The notes beneath the pieces were generated by a model. The model was not told the DNA's origin, searched no databases, and saw nothing but the letters and a program-made list of their open reading frames with translations. A program made the position numbers and the translations under genes. From Streptomyces roseicoloratus (GTDB lineage Bacteria; Actinomycetota; Actinomycetes; Streptomycetales; Streptomycetaceae): a stretch of DNA of 64,000 nucleotides. Where the stretch lies: positions 78,888 to 142,887 of the forward strand of contig NZ_SDOY01000116.1 of the NCBI RefSeq assembly GCF_004117935.1. The letters are read 5' to 3'. The first letter of the stretch is position 1. Every line of letters begins with the position of its first letter. Below are positions 8,504 through 17,298 of this stretch, one piece after another.

Positions 8504-8661
8504 CGGCTCCGCGCGCCGGCCGGCGCGGCGGGGTCCGGGGCGCGGCCCCGGCTCCCTCCTCGCCGTCGCCGGCCTCTCCTGACCGGCGGCGGTGCCACCG
8601 GTCAACCCCGTCGGGCGGCCCCGCGTCCCTGAGCGTGACGAACGTCCGGGAGGACGCATGA
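8500..8661 (+). CDS. 53-residue basic small ORF between hpnD and hpnE
   Basis: A GTG at 8500 overlaps the hpnD stop (GTGA), and the frame ends at a TGA (8659-8661) that overlaps the hpnE ATG (ATGA). The ORF is thus coupled at both ends, as expected of a real operon member. The protein is rich in Arg, Pro, Ser and Ala and ends in GGPASLSVTNVREDA. That tail resembles, from memory, small Streptomyces proteins named DUF6380. Without this ORF the gap of about 150 bases would be unusual in such a compact operon. Function is unknown. Confidence 0.45.
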   Translation: MTAPRAGRRGGVRGAAPAPSSPSPASPDRRRCHRSTPSGGPASLSVTNVREDA

Positions 8662-10085
8662 CCGCCGATCACACGCGGGTCGCGGGCGGTGCCTCCGGCG
8701 TCGGCCACGGCGGCTCGCCGCAGCACACCGTCGTCGTCGGCGGCGGGCTCGCCGGCGTGACGTGCGCGCTGCGGCTCGCCGAGAGCGGCGTGCGGGTCAC
8801 GCTACTCGAAGGACGGCCGCGGCTCGGCGGCCTCGCCTTCTCCTTCCGGCGCGGTGACCTCACCGTCGACAACGGACAGCACGTCTACCTGCGCTGCTGC
8901 ACCGCCTACCGGTGGTTCCTGGAGCGCGTCGACGGTGCCCACCTCGCCCCCGTACAGCCGCGGCTCGACGTGCCCGTGCTGGACGTCGGGCATCCGCGCG
9001 GACCCCGCCTCGGACGGCTGCGGCGCACCGGCCTGCCCGTACCGCTGCACCTGGCCGGCAGCCTGGCCACCTACCCGCACCTGTCGCTCGCCGAGCGGGC
9101 GGCCGTCGCCCGCGCCGCGCTCGCGCTGCAGCGGCTCGACCCCGCCGACCCCGCCCTCGACGGCATCGACTTCGCGACCTGGCTCGGCCGGCACGGCCAG
9201 TCCGCACGGGCCGTCGAGGCCCTGTGGGACCTGGTCGGCGTCGCCACCCTCAATGCCGTCGCCCCGCGCGCCTCCATGGGCCTGGCGGCCATGGTCTTCA
9301 AGACCGGACTGCTGTCCGAGCCCGGCGCCGCCGACATCGGCTGGGCGCACGTCCCGCTCGGCGAGCTCCACGACACCCTCGCCCGCAAGGCCCTCGACTC
9401 CCTCGGCGTCCGCACCGAGCTGCGCACCAAGGCGGAGCGGATCAGCCGCGGCGACGACGGGCGCTGGACCGTGCGGGTGCCGGGGGAGACCCTGGAGGCC
9501 GACGCCGTCGTCCTCGCCGTCCCGCAGCGCGAGACCCGCGCGCTCCTGCCCGACGGCGCCCTCGACGACCCCGACCGGCTCCTCGACATCGGCACCGCCC
9601 CCATCCTCAACCTGCACGTCGTCTACGACCGGAAGGTGCTGCGGCAGCCCTTCTTCACCGCGCTCGGCTCCCCGGTCCAGTGGGTCTTCGACCGCACCGG
9701 TTCCTCCGGGCTCACCGGTGGCGGGCAGTACCTCGCCGTCTCCCAGTCCGCCGCCCACGACGACATCGACGAACCCGTCGCCGCGCTCCGCGAGCGCTAC
9801 CTCCCGGAGCTGGAGCGGCTGCTGCCCGCCGCCCGGGGCGCCGGGATCCGGGACTTCTTCGTCACTCGCGAGCGGACCGCCACGTTCGACCCGACCCCAG
9901 GCGTCGGCCGGCTCCGCCCCGGCGCCCGCACCCATGCACCCGGCCTGTACCTGGCGGGCGCCTGGACCGCCACCGGCTGGCCCGCGACCATGGAGGGTGC
10001 CGTCCGCAGCGGCTTCAGCGCCGCGGGCGCCGCACTCTCCGCCCTCGGCCGCCACCACGACCACCCGCTACAGGAGGCGGCATGA
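8658..10085 (+). CDS. hpnE: Hydroxysqualene dehydroxylase HpnE (FAD amine-oxidase family)
   Basis: This is a flavoprotein of 475 residues. The N-terminal Rossmann motif GGGLAG starts at residue 28 and is followed by LLEGRPRLGG. The C-terminal FAD segment reads APGLYLAGAWTATGWPATMEGAVRSG. HpnE reduces hydroxysqualene to squalene and is a relative of phytoene desaturases. GGGAGGA precedes the ATG, which overlaps the small upstream ORF. The next start overlaps its stop (ATGA). Confidence 0.9.
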   Translation: MTADHTRVAGGASGVGHGGSPQHTVVVGGGLAGVTCALRLAESGVRVTLLEGRPRLGGLAFSFRRGDLTVDNGQHVYLRCCTAYRWFLERVDGAHLAPVQPRLDVPVLDVGHPRGPRLGRLRRTGLPVPLHLAGSLATYPHLSLAERAAVARAALALQRLDPADPALDGIDFATWLGRHGQSARAVEALWDLVGVATLNAVAPRASMGLAAMVFKTGLLSEPGAADIGWAHVPLGELHDTLARKALDSLGVRTELRTKAERISRGDDGRWTVRVPGETLEADAVVLAVPQRETRALLPDGALDDPDRLLDIGTAPILNLHVVYDRKVLRQPFFTALGSPVQWVFDRTGSSGLTGGGQYLAVSQSAAHDDIDEPVAALRERYLPELERLLPAARGAGIRDFFVTRERTATFDPTPGVGRLRPGARTHAPGLYLAGAWTATGWPATMEGAVRSGFSAAGAALSALGRHHDHPLQEAA

Positions 10086-11182
10086 GTGTGAGTACCGGAA
10101 CCAGAGGAGAAACCGTGCCGACTGTGCCCCCGGGGAGTCCGGCGGTCGACACCGCGGACGTCGCCGCACTGCTGGAGCGGGGCCGCGCCCTGTCCACGCC
10201 CGTCATGCGGGCGGCCGTCGACCGCCTCGCGCCGCCCATGGACACCGTGGCCGCCTACCACTTCGGCTGGATCGACGCCCAGGGCAACCCGACCGAGGGC
10301 GACAGCGGCAAGGCCGTCCGGCCCGCGCTCGCCCTGATCTCCGCCGAGGCGGCGGGCGCCGCGCCCGAGGTCGGCATCCCCGGCGCCGTCGCCGTGGAGC
10401 TCGTGCACAACTTCTCGCTGCTCCACGACGACCTGATGGACGGCGACGAGCAGCGCCGCCACCGCGACACCGTGTGGAAGGTGCACGGCCCCGCCCAGGC
10501 CATCCTGGTCGGCGACGCCCTGTTCGCCCTCGCCAACGAGCTGCTCCTCGAGATCGGCACCGTCGAGGCCGGCCGGGCCACCCGCCGGCTGACCACGGCC
10601 ACCCGCAAGCTCATCGACGGCCAGGCCCAGGACATCAGCTACGAGCACCGCGAGCGGGTCACCGTCGAGGAGTGCCTGGAGATGGAGGGCAACAAGACCG
10701 GCGCCCTCCTCGCCTGCGCCGTCTCCATCGGCGCCGTCCTCGGCGGCGCCGACGACCGCACGGCCGACAAGCTGGAGGAGTACGGCTACCACCTGGGCCT
10801 CGCCTTCCAGGCGGTCGACGACCTCCTCGGCATCTGGGGCGACCCGGAGGCCACCGGCAAGCAGACCTGGTCCGACCTGCGCCAGCGCAAGAAGTCGCTG
10901 CCGGTCGTCGCCGCGCTCGCGGCCGGCGGCCCGGCCTCCGAGCGACTCGGCAGGCTGCTCGCCGCCGACGCCAAGAGCACCGACTTCGACTCCTTCTCGG
11001 AGGAGGAGTTCGCCACCCGCGCCGCCCTCATCGAGGAGGCCGGCGGCCGGGAGTGGACCTCCCAGGAGGCCCGCCGCCAGCACGCCGTCGCCGTTCGTGC
11101 CCTGCACGACGTGGACCTGCCGGCCCACGTCCGGGAACAGCTCACGGCGCTGGCCGACTTCGTCGTCGTACGGAAGAGATGA
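10082..11182 (+). CDS. Polyprenyl (farnesyl/geranylgeranyl) diphosphate synthase
   Basis: The chain-elongating trans-prenyltransferase has 366 residues, a first aspartate-rich motif D116-D117-LMD and a second, VDD(246-247)LLGIWGD. It most likely supplies farnesyl diphosphate to HpnD and HpnC. The residues controlling chain length were not resolved by eye, so longer products cannot be excluded. ATGA overlap with hpnE. A gap of 119 bases separates it from shc, the largest gap inside the operon. Confidence 0.88.
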   Translation: MSVSTGTRGETVPTVPPGSPAVDTADVAALLERGRALSTPVMRAAVDRLAPPMDTVAAYHFGWIDAQGNPTEGDSGKAVRPALALISAEAAGAAPEVGIPGAVAVELVHNFSLLHDDLMDGDEQRRHRDTVWKVHGPAQAILVGDALFALANELLLEIGTVEAGRATRRLTTATRKLIDGQAQDISYEHRERVTVEECLEMEGNKTGALLACAVSIGAVLGGADDRTADKLEEYGYHLGLAFQAVDDLLGIWGDPEATGKQTWSDLRQRKKSLPVVAALAAGGPASERLGRLLAADAKSTDFDSFSEEEFATRAALIEEAGGREWTSQEARRQHAVAVRALHDVDLPAHVREQLTALADFVVVRKR

Positions 11183-11301
11183 TCACCATCGCCCTGATAT
11201 GAGTGCGCAGTCGCCGTCCGGTGCCGTCCGGCACCGGACGACGGCAGACCCGAAGAAGCAGAACGTACGACGAAGTACACCGCCTGCACGAAGGGGAAGC
11301 C

Positions 11302-13287
11302 ATGACAGCGACGACCGACGGGAGCGCCGGGGCCGTGGGTCCCCGGGCGGCCGCGGCCAGCGACACGACCACCACCACCCCGGCGGACCTCGACGAGGCC
11401 GCCGCCGCCGCGGCGGAACGATCCGTCGACCACCTCCTCGGCCGCCAGGACGCCGAGGGCTGGTGGAAGGGCGACCTGGAGACCAACGTCACCATGGACG
11501 CCGAGGACCTGCTGCTCCGGCAGTTCCTGGGGATCCTCGACCCGGACACCACCCGCGCCGCGGCCCTCTTCATCCGCGGCGAACAGCGCGAGGACGGCGC
11601 CTGGACCACCTTCTACGGAGGGCCCGGCGACCTCTCCGCCACCGTCGAGGCGTACGTCGCCCTGCGCCTCGCCGGGGACGCGCCCGACGCCCCGCACATG
11701 GCCCGCGCCTCCGCCTGGGTCCGCGCCCGAGGCGGCATCGCCGAGGCCCGCGTCTTCACCCGGATCTGGCTCGCCCTCTTCGGCTGGTGGCGCTGGGAGG
11801 ACCTGCCCGAGCTGCCGCCCGAGCTGGTGTTCCTGCCGAGCTGGTTCCCGCTCAACATCTACGACTTCGGCTGCTGGGCCCGGCAGACGATCGTGCCGCT
11901 CACCGTCGTCTCCGCCAAGCGGCCGGTCCGCCCGGCCCCTTTCGGCCTCGACGAGCTGCACACCGACCCGGCCCGCCCCAACCCGGGGAAACCCCTGGCC
12001 CCCGCGGCGAGTTGGGACGGCTTCTTCCAGCGCGTCGACAAGGGACTGCACCTCTACCGCAAGGTCGCGCCGCGCCGGCTCCGCAAGGCCGCCATGAACG
12101 TCGCCGCCCGCTGGATCGTCGAGCGGCAGGAGAACGACGGCTGCTGGGGCGGCATCCAGCCGCCCGCCGTCTACTCGATCATCGCCCTCCACCTCCTCGG
12201 CTACGACCTGAAGCACCCCGTGATGCGGGCCGGGCTGGAGTCCCTCGACCGCTTCGCCGTGTGGCGCGAGGACGGCGCCCGCATGGTCGAGGCCTGCCAG
12301 TCCCCGGTCTGGGACACCTGCCTCGCCACCATCGCCCTCGCCGACGCCGGCGTACGGCCCGACCACCCCGCGCTCGTCAAGGCCGCCGACTGGATGCTCG
12401 GCGAGGAGATCGTCCGCACCGGCGACTGGGCCGTCCGCAGGCCCCAACTCCCTCCGGGTGGCTGGGCGTTCGAGTTCCACAACGACAACTACCCGGACAT
12501 CGACGACACCGCCGAGGTGATCCTCGCGCTCCGCCGGGTCAGGCACCCCGACCCGGCCCGGGTGGACGCGGCCGTCGCCCGCGGCGGCCGCTGGACCCTC
12601 GGCATGCAGTCGAAGAACGGCGCCTGGGGCGCCTTCGACGCCGACAACACCAGCCCCCTCCCCAACCGGCTGCCGTTCTGCGACTTCGGCGAGGTCGTCG
12701 ACCCGCCCTCGGCCGACGTCACCGCCCACGTCGTGGAGATGCTCGCCCACGAGGGCCGGGCCGACCACCCGAGCACCCGCCGGGGCGTCGCCTGGCTGCT
12801 CGCCGAACAGGAGCCCTGCGGCGCCTGGTTCGGCCGCTGGGGCGTCAACTACGTCTACGGCACCGGGTCCGTGGTCCCGGCCCTCACCGCCGCGGGCGTC
12901 CCCCGCGGTCACCCGGCGATCCGGCGGGCCGTCGGCTGGCTGGAGTCCGTGCAGAACGAGGACGGCGGCTGGGGCGAGGACCTGCGCTCCTACCACGAGC
13001 AGCGGTGGATCGGCCACGGCGCCTCCACCGCCTCCCAGACCGCCTGGGCGCTGCTCGCGCTGCTCGCGGCCGGCGAACGCGAGTCCGAGGCGGTCCGCCG
13101 CGGCGTCGCCTGGCTGGTCCGCACACAGCGGGAGGACGGCTCCTGGGACGAGCCGTACTTCACCGGCACCGGCTTCCCCTGGGACTTCTCCATCAACTAC
13201 CACCTCTACCGCCAGGTCTTCCCGCTCACCGCGCTCGGCCGCTACGTGAACGGCGAGCCCGTCCCGCACGGCCGGGAGGGCCGCTGA
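11302..13287 (+). CDS. shc: Squalene-hopene cyclase
   Basis: The 661-residue protein carries the catalytic D399-I-D401-D402-TA motif of squalene-hopene cyclases, which protonates the terminal double bond of squalene. Repeated QW-type motifs are visible (for example QREDGAWTTFYGG, QSKNGAWGAFD, QNEDGGWGED, QREDGSWDEP). Length matches the family. The start at 11302 is preceded by AAGGGGA; a low-complexity segment of about 30 residues precedes the first helix. It catalyses cyclisation to hopene at the membrane. Its stop overlaps the hpnG start (TGATG). Confidence 0.95.
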   Translation: MTATTDGSAGAVGPRAAAASDTTTTTPADLDEAAAAAAERSVDHLLGRQDAEGWWKGDLETNVTMDAEDLLLRQFLGILDPDTTRAAALFIRGEQREDGAWTTFYGGPGDLSATVEAYVALRLAGDAPDAPHMARASAWVRARGGIAEARVFTRIWLALFGWWRWEDLPELPPELVFLPSWFPLNIYDFGCWARQTIVPLTVVSAKRPVRPAPFGLDELHTDPARPNPGKPLAPAASWDGFFQRVDKGLHLYRKVAPRRLRKAAMNVAARWIVERQENDGCWGGIQPPAVYSIIALHLLGYDLKHPVMRAGLESLDRFAVWREDGARMVEACQSPVWDTCLATIALADAGVRPDHPALVKAADWMLGEEIVRTGDWAVRRPQLPPGGWAFEFHNDNYPDIDDTAEVILALRRVRHPDPARVDAAVARGGRWTLGMQSKNGAWGAFDADNTSPLPNRLPFCDFGEVVDPPSADVTAHVVEMLAHEGRADHPSTRRGVAWLLAEQEPCGAWFGRWGVNYVYGTGSVVPALTAAGVPRGHPAIRRAVGWLESVQNEDGGWGEDLRSYHEQRWIGHGASTASQTAWALLALLAAGERESEAVRRGVAWLVRTQREDGSWDEPYFTGTGFPWDFSINYHLYRQVFPLTALGRYVNGEPVPHGREGR

Positions 13288-13940
13288 TGGACAAGGAGCC
13301 GGCCGCCGGGGCCGCCGTACCGCCGCTGCTCGTCGCCTGCGCGCTCGGCATCGAGAAGCTGGCGCTGCGCAGCGGCGACCGGGGCGGGGCACCCGCGCCC
13401 GTGACCGTGGTACGGACCGGGATGGGCCCGGCGCAGGCGCGCCGGGCGGTCTCCCGGGTCCTCGGGCGCGAGCCCTGGCGGGACGCCGCCGTCATCGCCT
13501 CCGGCTTCTGCGCGGGGCTCGCGCCGGGCATGCACCCCGGCGATCTGATCGTCGCCGAGGAGACCCGCGGCCCCGACGGCACCCTCGCCTGCGTCGGCAC
13601 CGGACTCCTGGTGAAGGCGCTGGTCAGGACGCTGCCCGGGCGCACCGTCCACACCGGCCCGCTCACCGGATCCGACCACGTGGTCCGCGGCCCCGAGCGG
13701 GCGGCGCTGCTCGCCGACGGGGCGATCGCCGTCGACATGGAGTCCGCCGCCACCCTGAGCACCGCCGTGGCCGCCGGACCGCGCCCGGTTGCGGCCGTAC
13801 GGGTGGTCGTGGACGCTCCGGAACACGAACTGGTCCGGATCGGCACGGTGCGCGGGGGAATATCGGCCTTCCGTGTTCTTCGTGCGGTCCTTCCCGCATT
13901 CTCCGAATGGCACCGTTCTTTGCTGCTCCCCAGGAGGTGA
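13287..13940 (+). CDS. hpnG: Adenosylhopane nucleosidase/phosphorylase HpnG
   Basis: This 217-residue member of the purine nucleoside phosphorylase/MTA nucleosidase superfamily shows the VDMESAA segment (near residues 150-156) that binds the ribose. HpnG removes adenine from adenosylhopane during hopanoid side-chain formation. It is coupled to shc by a TGATG overlap and lies directly before hpnH, the enzyme that makes its substrate. Confidence 0.85.
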   Translation: MDKEPAAGAAVPPLLVACALGIEKLALRSGDRGGAPAPVTVVRTGMGPAQARRAVSRVLGREPWRDAAVIASGFCAGLAPGMHPGDLIVAEETRGPDGTLACVGTGLLVKALVRTLPGRTVHTGPLTGSDHVVRGPERAALLADGAIAVDMESAATLSTAVAAGPRPVAAVRVVVDAPEHELVRIGTVRGGISAFRVLRAVLPAFSEWHRSLLLPRR

Positions 13941-13947
13941 GCGAGTT

Positions 13948-14967
13948 ATGGCCATGCCGCTCCGTCAGTCCGTCCGGGTCGGGACCTACCTCTTCGAACA
14001 GAAGCTCCGCAAGCGGGACAAGTTCCCACTGATCGTCGAGCTCGAGCCGCTGTTCGCCTGCAACCTCAAGTGCGAGGGCTGCGGCAAGATCCAGCACCCC
14101 GCCGGCGTCCTCAAGCAGCGGATGCCGGTCGCCCAGGCGGTCGGCGCGGTCCTGGAGTCCGGGGCGCCGATGGTCTCCATCGCCGGCGGCGAACCGCTGA
14201 TGCACCCTCAGATCGACGAGATCGTCCGCCAGCTGGTGGCCAAGCGCAAGTACGTCTTCCTGTGCACCAACGCCATGCTGCTGCGCAAGAAGCTGGACGA
14301 ATTCACGCCCTCGCCGTATTTCGCCTTCGCCGTGCACATCGACGGACTGCGGGAACGGCACGACGAGTCGGTCGCGAAGGAGGGCGTGTTCGACGAGGCG
14401 GTGGCGGCGATCAAGGAGGCCAAGCGGCGCGGCTTCCGGGTCACCACCAATTCGACCTTCTTCAACACCGACACCCCGCAGACGATCATCGAGGTGCTCA
14501 ACTACCTCAACGACGACCTCAAGGTCGACGAAATGATGATCTCCCCCGCCTACGCCTACGAGAAGGCTCCCGACCAGGAGCACTTCCTCGGCGTGGAACA
14601 GACCAGGGAACTCTTCAGGAAGGCGTTCGCGGGCGGAAACCGCCGGCGCTGGCGGCTCAACCACTCGCCGCTCTTCCTGGACTTCCTCGAAGGCAAGGCC
14701 GATTTCCCCTGCACCGCGTGGGCGATCCCCAACTACTCCCTCTTCGGGTGGCAGCGCCCCTGCTATCTGATGAGTGACGGCTACGTCCCGACGTACCGCG
14801 AGCTCATCGAGGAGACGGACTGGGACAAGTACGGCCGCGGCAAGGACCCGCGCTGCGCCAACTGCATGGCGCACTGCGGCTACGAGCCCACCGCCGTCCT
14901 CGCCACCATGGGCTCGCTCAAGGAGTCGCTGCGCGCGGTCCGCGAGACCGTCTCCGGGAACGGGTGA
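13948..14967 (+). CDS. hpnH: Adenosylhopane synthase HpnH (radical SAM)
   Basis: Radical SAM protein of 339 residues with the 4Fe-4S motif C38-NLK-C42-EG-C45, the SAM-binding GGEP stretch (SIAGGEPLMHP) and a C-terminal cysteine cluster CANCMAHCGY. It joins the 5'-deoxyadenosyl group to hopene. AGGAGGTGA precedes the start by about 8 bases; a second ATG lies two codons downstream. In several Streptomyces hopanoid clusters isoprenoid-precursor genes follow hpnH, but here the aminotransferase starts 7 bases later. Confidence 0.92.
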   Translation: MAMPLRQSVRVGTYLFEQKLRKRDKFPLIVELEPLFACNLKCEGCGKIQHPAGVLKQRMPVAQAVGAVLESGAPMVSIAGGEPLMHPQIDEIVRQLVAKRKYVFLCTNAMLLRKKLDEFTPSPYFAFAVHIDGLRERHDESVAKEGVFDEAVAAIKEAKRRGFRVTTNSTFFNTDTPQTIIEVLNYLNDDLKVDEMMISPAYAYEKAPDQEHFLGVEQTRELFRKAFAGGNRRRWRLNHSPLFLDFLEGKADFPCTAWAIPNYSLFGWQRPCYLMSDGYVPTYRELIEETDWDKYGRGKDPRCANCMAHCGYEPTAVLATMGSLKESLRAVRETVSGNG

Positions 14968-14974
14968 ACCGGTC

Positions 14975-16375
14975 ATGACGGACGGGTCCGGCACCGGCGG
15001 CTTCGACCTGCGGGCGCTGCTCGCCGAGCGAGGCGGCGAGCGCTACGAACTGCACGCCCGCCACCTCAACCCGCAGCTCCCGCGGATGCTGCACACCATC
15101 GGCTTCGACAAGGTCTACGAGCGGGCCGAGGGCGCCCACTTCTGGGACGCCGACGGCAACGACCACCTCGACATGCTCGCCGGCTTCGGCGTCATGGGCC
15201 TCGGACGGCACCACCCCGTCGTCCGGCGGGCGCTCCACGACGTCCTCGACGCCCGGCTCGCGGACCTCACCCGCTTCGACTGCCCGCCGCTGCCCGGACT
15301 CCTCGCCGAGAAGCTCCTCGCGCACAGCCCGCACCTCGACCGGGTCTTCTTCGGCAACAGCGGCACGGAGGCCGTCGAGACCGCCCTCAAGTTCGCCCGG
15401 TACGCCACCGGCAGGCCGAGGATCGTCTACTGCTCCCACGCCTTCCACGGGCTGACCACGGGCTCGCTCTCCGTCAACGGCGAGAGCGGCTTCCGGGACG
15501 GCTTCGGGCCGCTGCTTCCCGACACCGCGATCGCGCTGGGCGACCTGGAGGCGCTGGAGCGGGAGCTGCGCGGGGGCGACGTGGCCGGATTCGTCGTCGA
15601 GCCCATCCAGGGCAAGGGCGTCCACGAGTCCCCGCCGGGCTTCCTGCGGGCCGCCCAGGAGCTCCTGCACCGGCACGGCGCCCTGCTGATCGCCGACGAG
15701 GTGCAGACCGGCCTCGGCAGGACCGGCGACTTCTACGCGTACCAGCACGAGGACGGCGTCGAGCCCGACCTGGTCTGCGTCGCCAAGGCGCTCTCCGGCG
15801 GCTACGTGCCGGTCGGCGCCACCCTCGGCAAGGACTGGATCTTCCGGAAGGTCTACTCGTCGATGGACCGGGTGCTGGTCCACTCGGCGAGCTTCGGCGC
15901 GAACGCCCAGGCCATGGCGGCGGGGCTCGCGGTGCTCTCGGTGATGGAGGCCGAGGGGACGGTGGCGCACGTCCGCCGGATCGGCGACCTGCTCGCCGGC
16001 CAGCTGCGCGAGCTCGTACCGCGCTACGAGCTGCTCAAGGAGATCCGGGGCCGGGGCCTGATGATCGGCATCGAGTTCGGCCGGCCGTCCTCGCTGGGCC
16101 TGCGCAGTCGCTGGACGATGCTCCAGGCGGCCCGCAAGGGGCTCTTCGCCCAGATGGTCGTGGTCCCGCTGCTGCAGCGGCACCACATCCTGACCCAGGT
16201 GTCGGGGGACCACCTGGAGGTGATCAAGCTGATCCCGCCGCTGGTCGTCGACGAGGCGGACGTCGACCGCTTCGTGACCGCCTTCACGGCCGTGATGGAC
16301 GACGCCCACGGCGGCGGCGGACTGATGTGGGACTTCGGAAAGACACTGGTCAAGCAGGCCGTCGCGCAGCGCTGA
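14975..16375 (+). CDS. hpnO: Class III PLP aminotransferase, HpnO-like
   Basis: A fold-type I aminotransferase of 466 residues with the PLP lysine at K271 (VAKALSGGYVPVG), the DEVQTGLGRTG segment and GNSGTEAVE phosphate loop. In the hopanoid pathway HpnO-type enzymes aminate ribosylhopane to aminobacteriohopanetriol. Its place at the end of the hpn operon supports this role. A function on another amino acid cannot be excluded from sequence. Confidence 0.8.
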   Translation: MTDGSGTGGFDLRALLAERGGERYELHARHLNPQLPRMLHTIGFDKVYERAEGAHFWDADGNDHLDMLAGFGVMGLGRHHPVVRRALHDVLDARLADLTRFDCPPLPGLLAEKLLAHSPHLDRVFFGNSGTEAVETALKFARYATGRPRIVYCSHAFHGLTTGSLSVNGESGFRDGFGPLLPDTAIALGDLEALERELRGGDVAGFVVEPIQGKGVHESPPGFLRAAQELLHRHGALLIADEVQTGLGRTGDFYAYQHEDGVEPDLVCVAKALSGGYVPVGATLGKDWIFRKVYSSMDRVLVHSASFGANAQAMAAGLAVLSVMEAEGTVAHVRRIGDLLAGQLRELVPRYELLKEIRGRGLMIGIEFGRPSSLGLRSRWTMLQAARKGLFAQMVVVPLLQRHHILTQVSGDHLEVIKLIPPLVVDEADVDRFVTAFTAVMDDAHGGGGLMWDFGKTLVKQAVAQR

Positions 16376-16398
16376 CCGAAACCGGTTCCCGGGTTTTG

Positions 16399-16427
16399 CC
16401 TCTGGGGCAAGAAATTTGCCCCAGAGG
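16399..16427. promoter_or_regulatory. Perfect 12-bp inverted repeat, likely operator of the XRE-cupin gene
   Basis: CCTCTGGGGCAA (16399-16410) and its exact complement (16416-16427) flank a 5-base spacer, 23 bases before the ATG of the XRE-cupin regulator. The position overlaps where a promoter should lie, as expected of an autoregulatory operator. The flanking TT and AA extend the look of symmetry. Confidence 0.55.
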
Positions 16428-16450
16428 AAAGATCCTGGCGGAATGGACGC

Positions 16451-17080
16451 ATGGACCACGTCCCCGAGGGCTCCGCCCCGGTTCCCGCCGTCGCCGACGT
16501 CCTGCCCGACGTCGCTCCCCAGCTGCGCGGACTGCGCCGTCGGCGCGGGCTCACCCTGGAGGCCGCCGCCCAGCGGGCCGGCCTCTCCCCGGCGCACCTG
16601 TCCCGCCTGGAGACGGGCCACCGGCAGCCCTCGCTGCCCATGCTGCTCGCGCTCGCCCGTATCTACGGTACGACGGTCTCCGAGCTGCTCGGCGAGGTCC
16701 CGCCCGAGCGTGACCCGGTGATCCGCGGTGACAAGGCCGAGGCCGTCGAGGCCGACGGCTGGGTCTACCGCCCCGCGGGCGGGGCCGGCCGCGCCCTGCA
16801 GGCGCTGCGCGTCCACGTGCCGTACGCCACCAGTGCCGACATCGTCCGGGTCCACCCGGGCGAGGAGTGGATCCACGTCATCGAGGGCCGGGTGAGGCTC
16901 GCGCTCGGCGACGCCGTGCACGTCCTCGACCCGGGGGACAGCGCGCACTTCGACTCGCTCACCCCGCACCGCATCGGCGCCGCCACCCGCGGCGGCGCCG
17001 AGCTGCTGTTCGTCCACACGCTGCTGCAGAGCCCCGCCGCCGAGCTGTGCCTCGGCGACGGCGTTCCGCACCGCCGCTGA
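16451..17080 (+). CDS. XRE-family regulator with C-terminal cupin domain
   Basis: Residues 23-78 form an XRE helix-turn-helix (LRRRRGLTLEAAAQRAGLS ... LSRLETGHRQPS), and residues 105-190 form a cupin sensor (VHPGEEWIHVIEGRVRLALGD ... DPGDSAHFD). This architecture usually belongs to local repressors of small-molecule pathways. The perfect inverted repeat just upstream suggests autoregulation. The gene lies between the hopanoid operon and a small membrane peptide. Whether it controls hopanoid genes is unknown. Confidence 0.88.
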   Translation: MDHVPEGSAPVPAVADVLPDVAPQLRGLRRRRGLTLEAAAQRAGLSPAHLSRLETGHRQPSLPMLLALARIYGTTVSELLGEVPPERDPVIRGDKAEAVEADGWVYRPAGGAGRALQALRVHVPYATSADIVRVHPGEEWIHVIEGRVRLALGDAVHVLDPGDSAHFDSLTPHRIGAATRGGAELLFVHTLLQSPAAELCLGDGVPHRR

Positions 17081-17098
17081 CCCCCAGAAGGGATCGAC

Positions 17099-17254
17099 AT
17101 GTCCGAGAAGTCCGCACCGGTCACCGGCGAGGAGCGCGGTGGCGGCAAGTTCCCCAAGGGCCTGGTGCTCAGGCTCTTCGCCTACCTGGTCGCCGGCCAC
17201 CTCTTCGCCGCGTTCCTCTACCTGCTGTTCGCCCTGGGCGCGCAGAACCAGTAG
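17099..17254 (+). CDS. 51-residue single-helix membrane peptide, DUF6126-like
   Basis: ATG at 17099 follows AGAAGGGATCG. The peptide has a polar N terminus (MSEKSAPVTGEERGGGK), then one hydrophobic helix at residues 22-48 ending GAQNQ. Small proteins of this shape beside XRE-cupin regulators in Streptomyces are annotated as DUF6126, recalled from memory. It follows the regulator by 18 bases and is probably co-transcribed. A terminator-type hairpin follows. Function unknown. Confidence 0.7.
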   Translation: MSEKSAPVTGEERGGGKFPKGLVLRLFAYLVAGHLFAAFLYLLFALGAQNQ

Positions 17255-17264
17255 GGGAACCTCA

Positions 17265-17292
17265 GGGGCGGGCCCCTCCCAGGGCCCGCCCC
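17265..17292. terminator. GC-rich hairpin between convergent genes
   Basis: A perfect 11-bp stem (GGGGCGGGCCC at 17265-17275 and its complement at 17282-17292) with a 6-base loop lies between the stop of the membrane peptide and the stop of the convergent phosphatase gene. There is no T tract, so it may act in both directions or only weakly. Confidence 0.6.
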
Positions 17293-17298
17293 AGGTGG

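Noticed and set aside
6329..8659. Several long - strand frames opposite hpnC, hpnD and hpnE
   Set aside because: They lack ribosome sites and recognisable domains and lie opposite well-supported genes.
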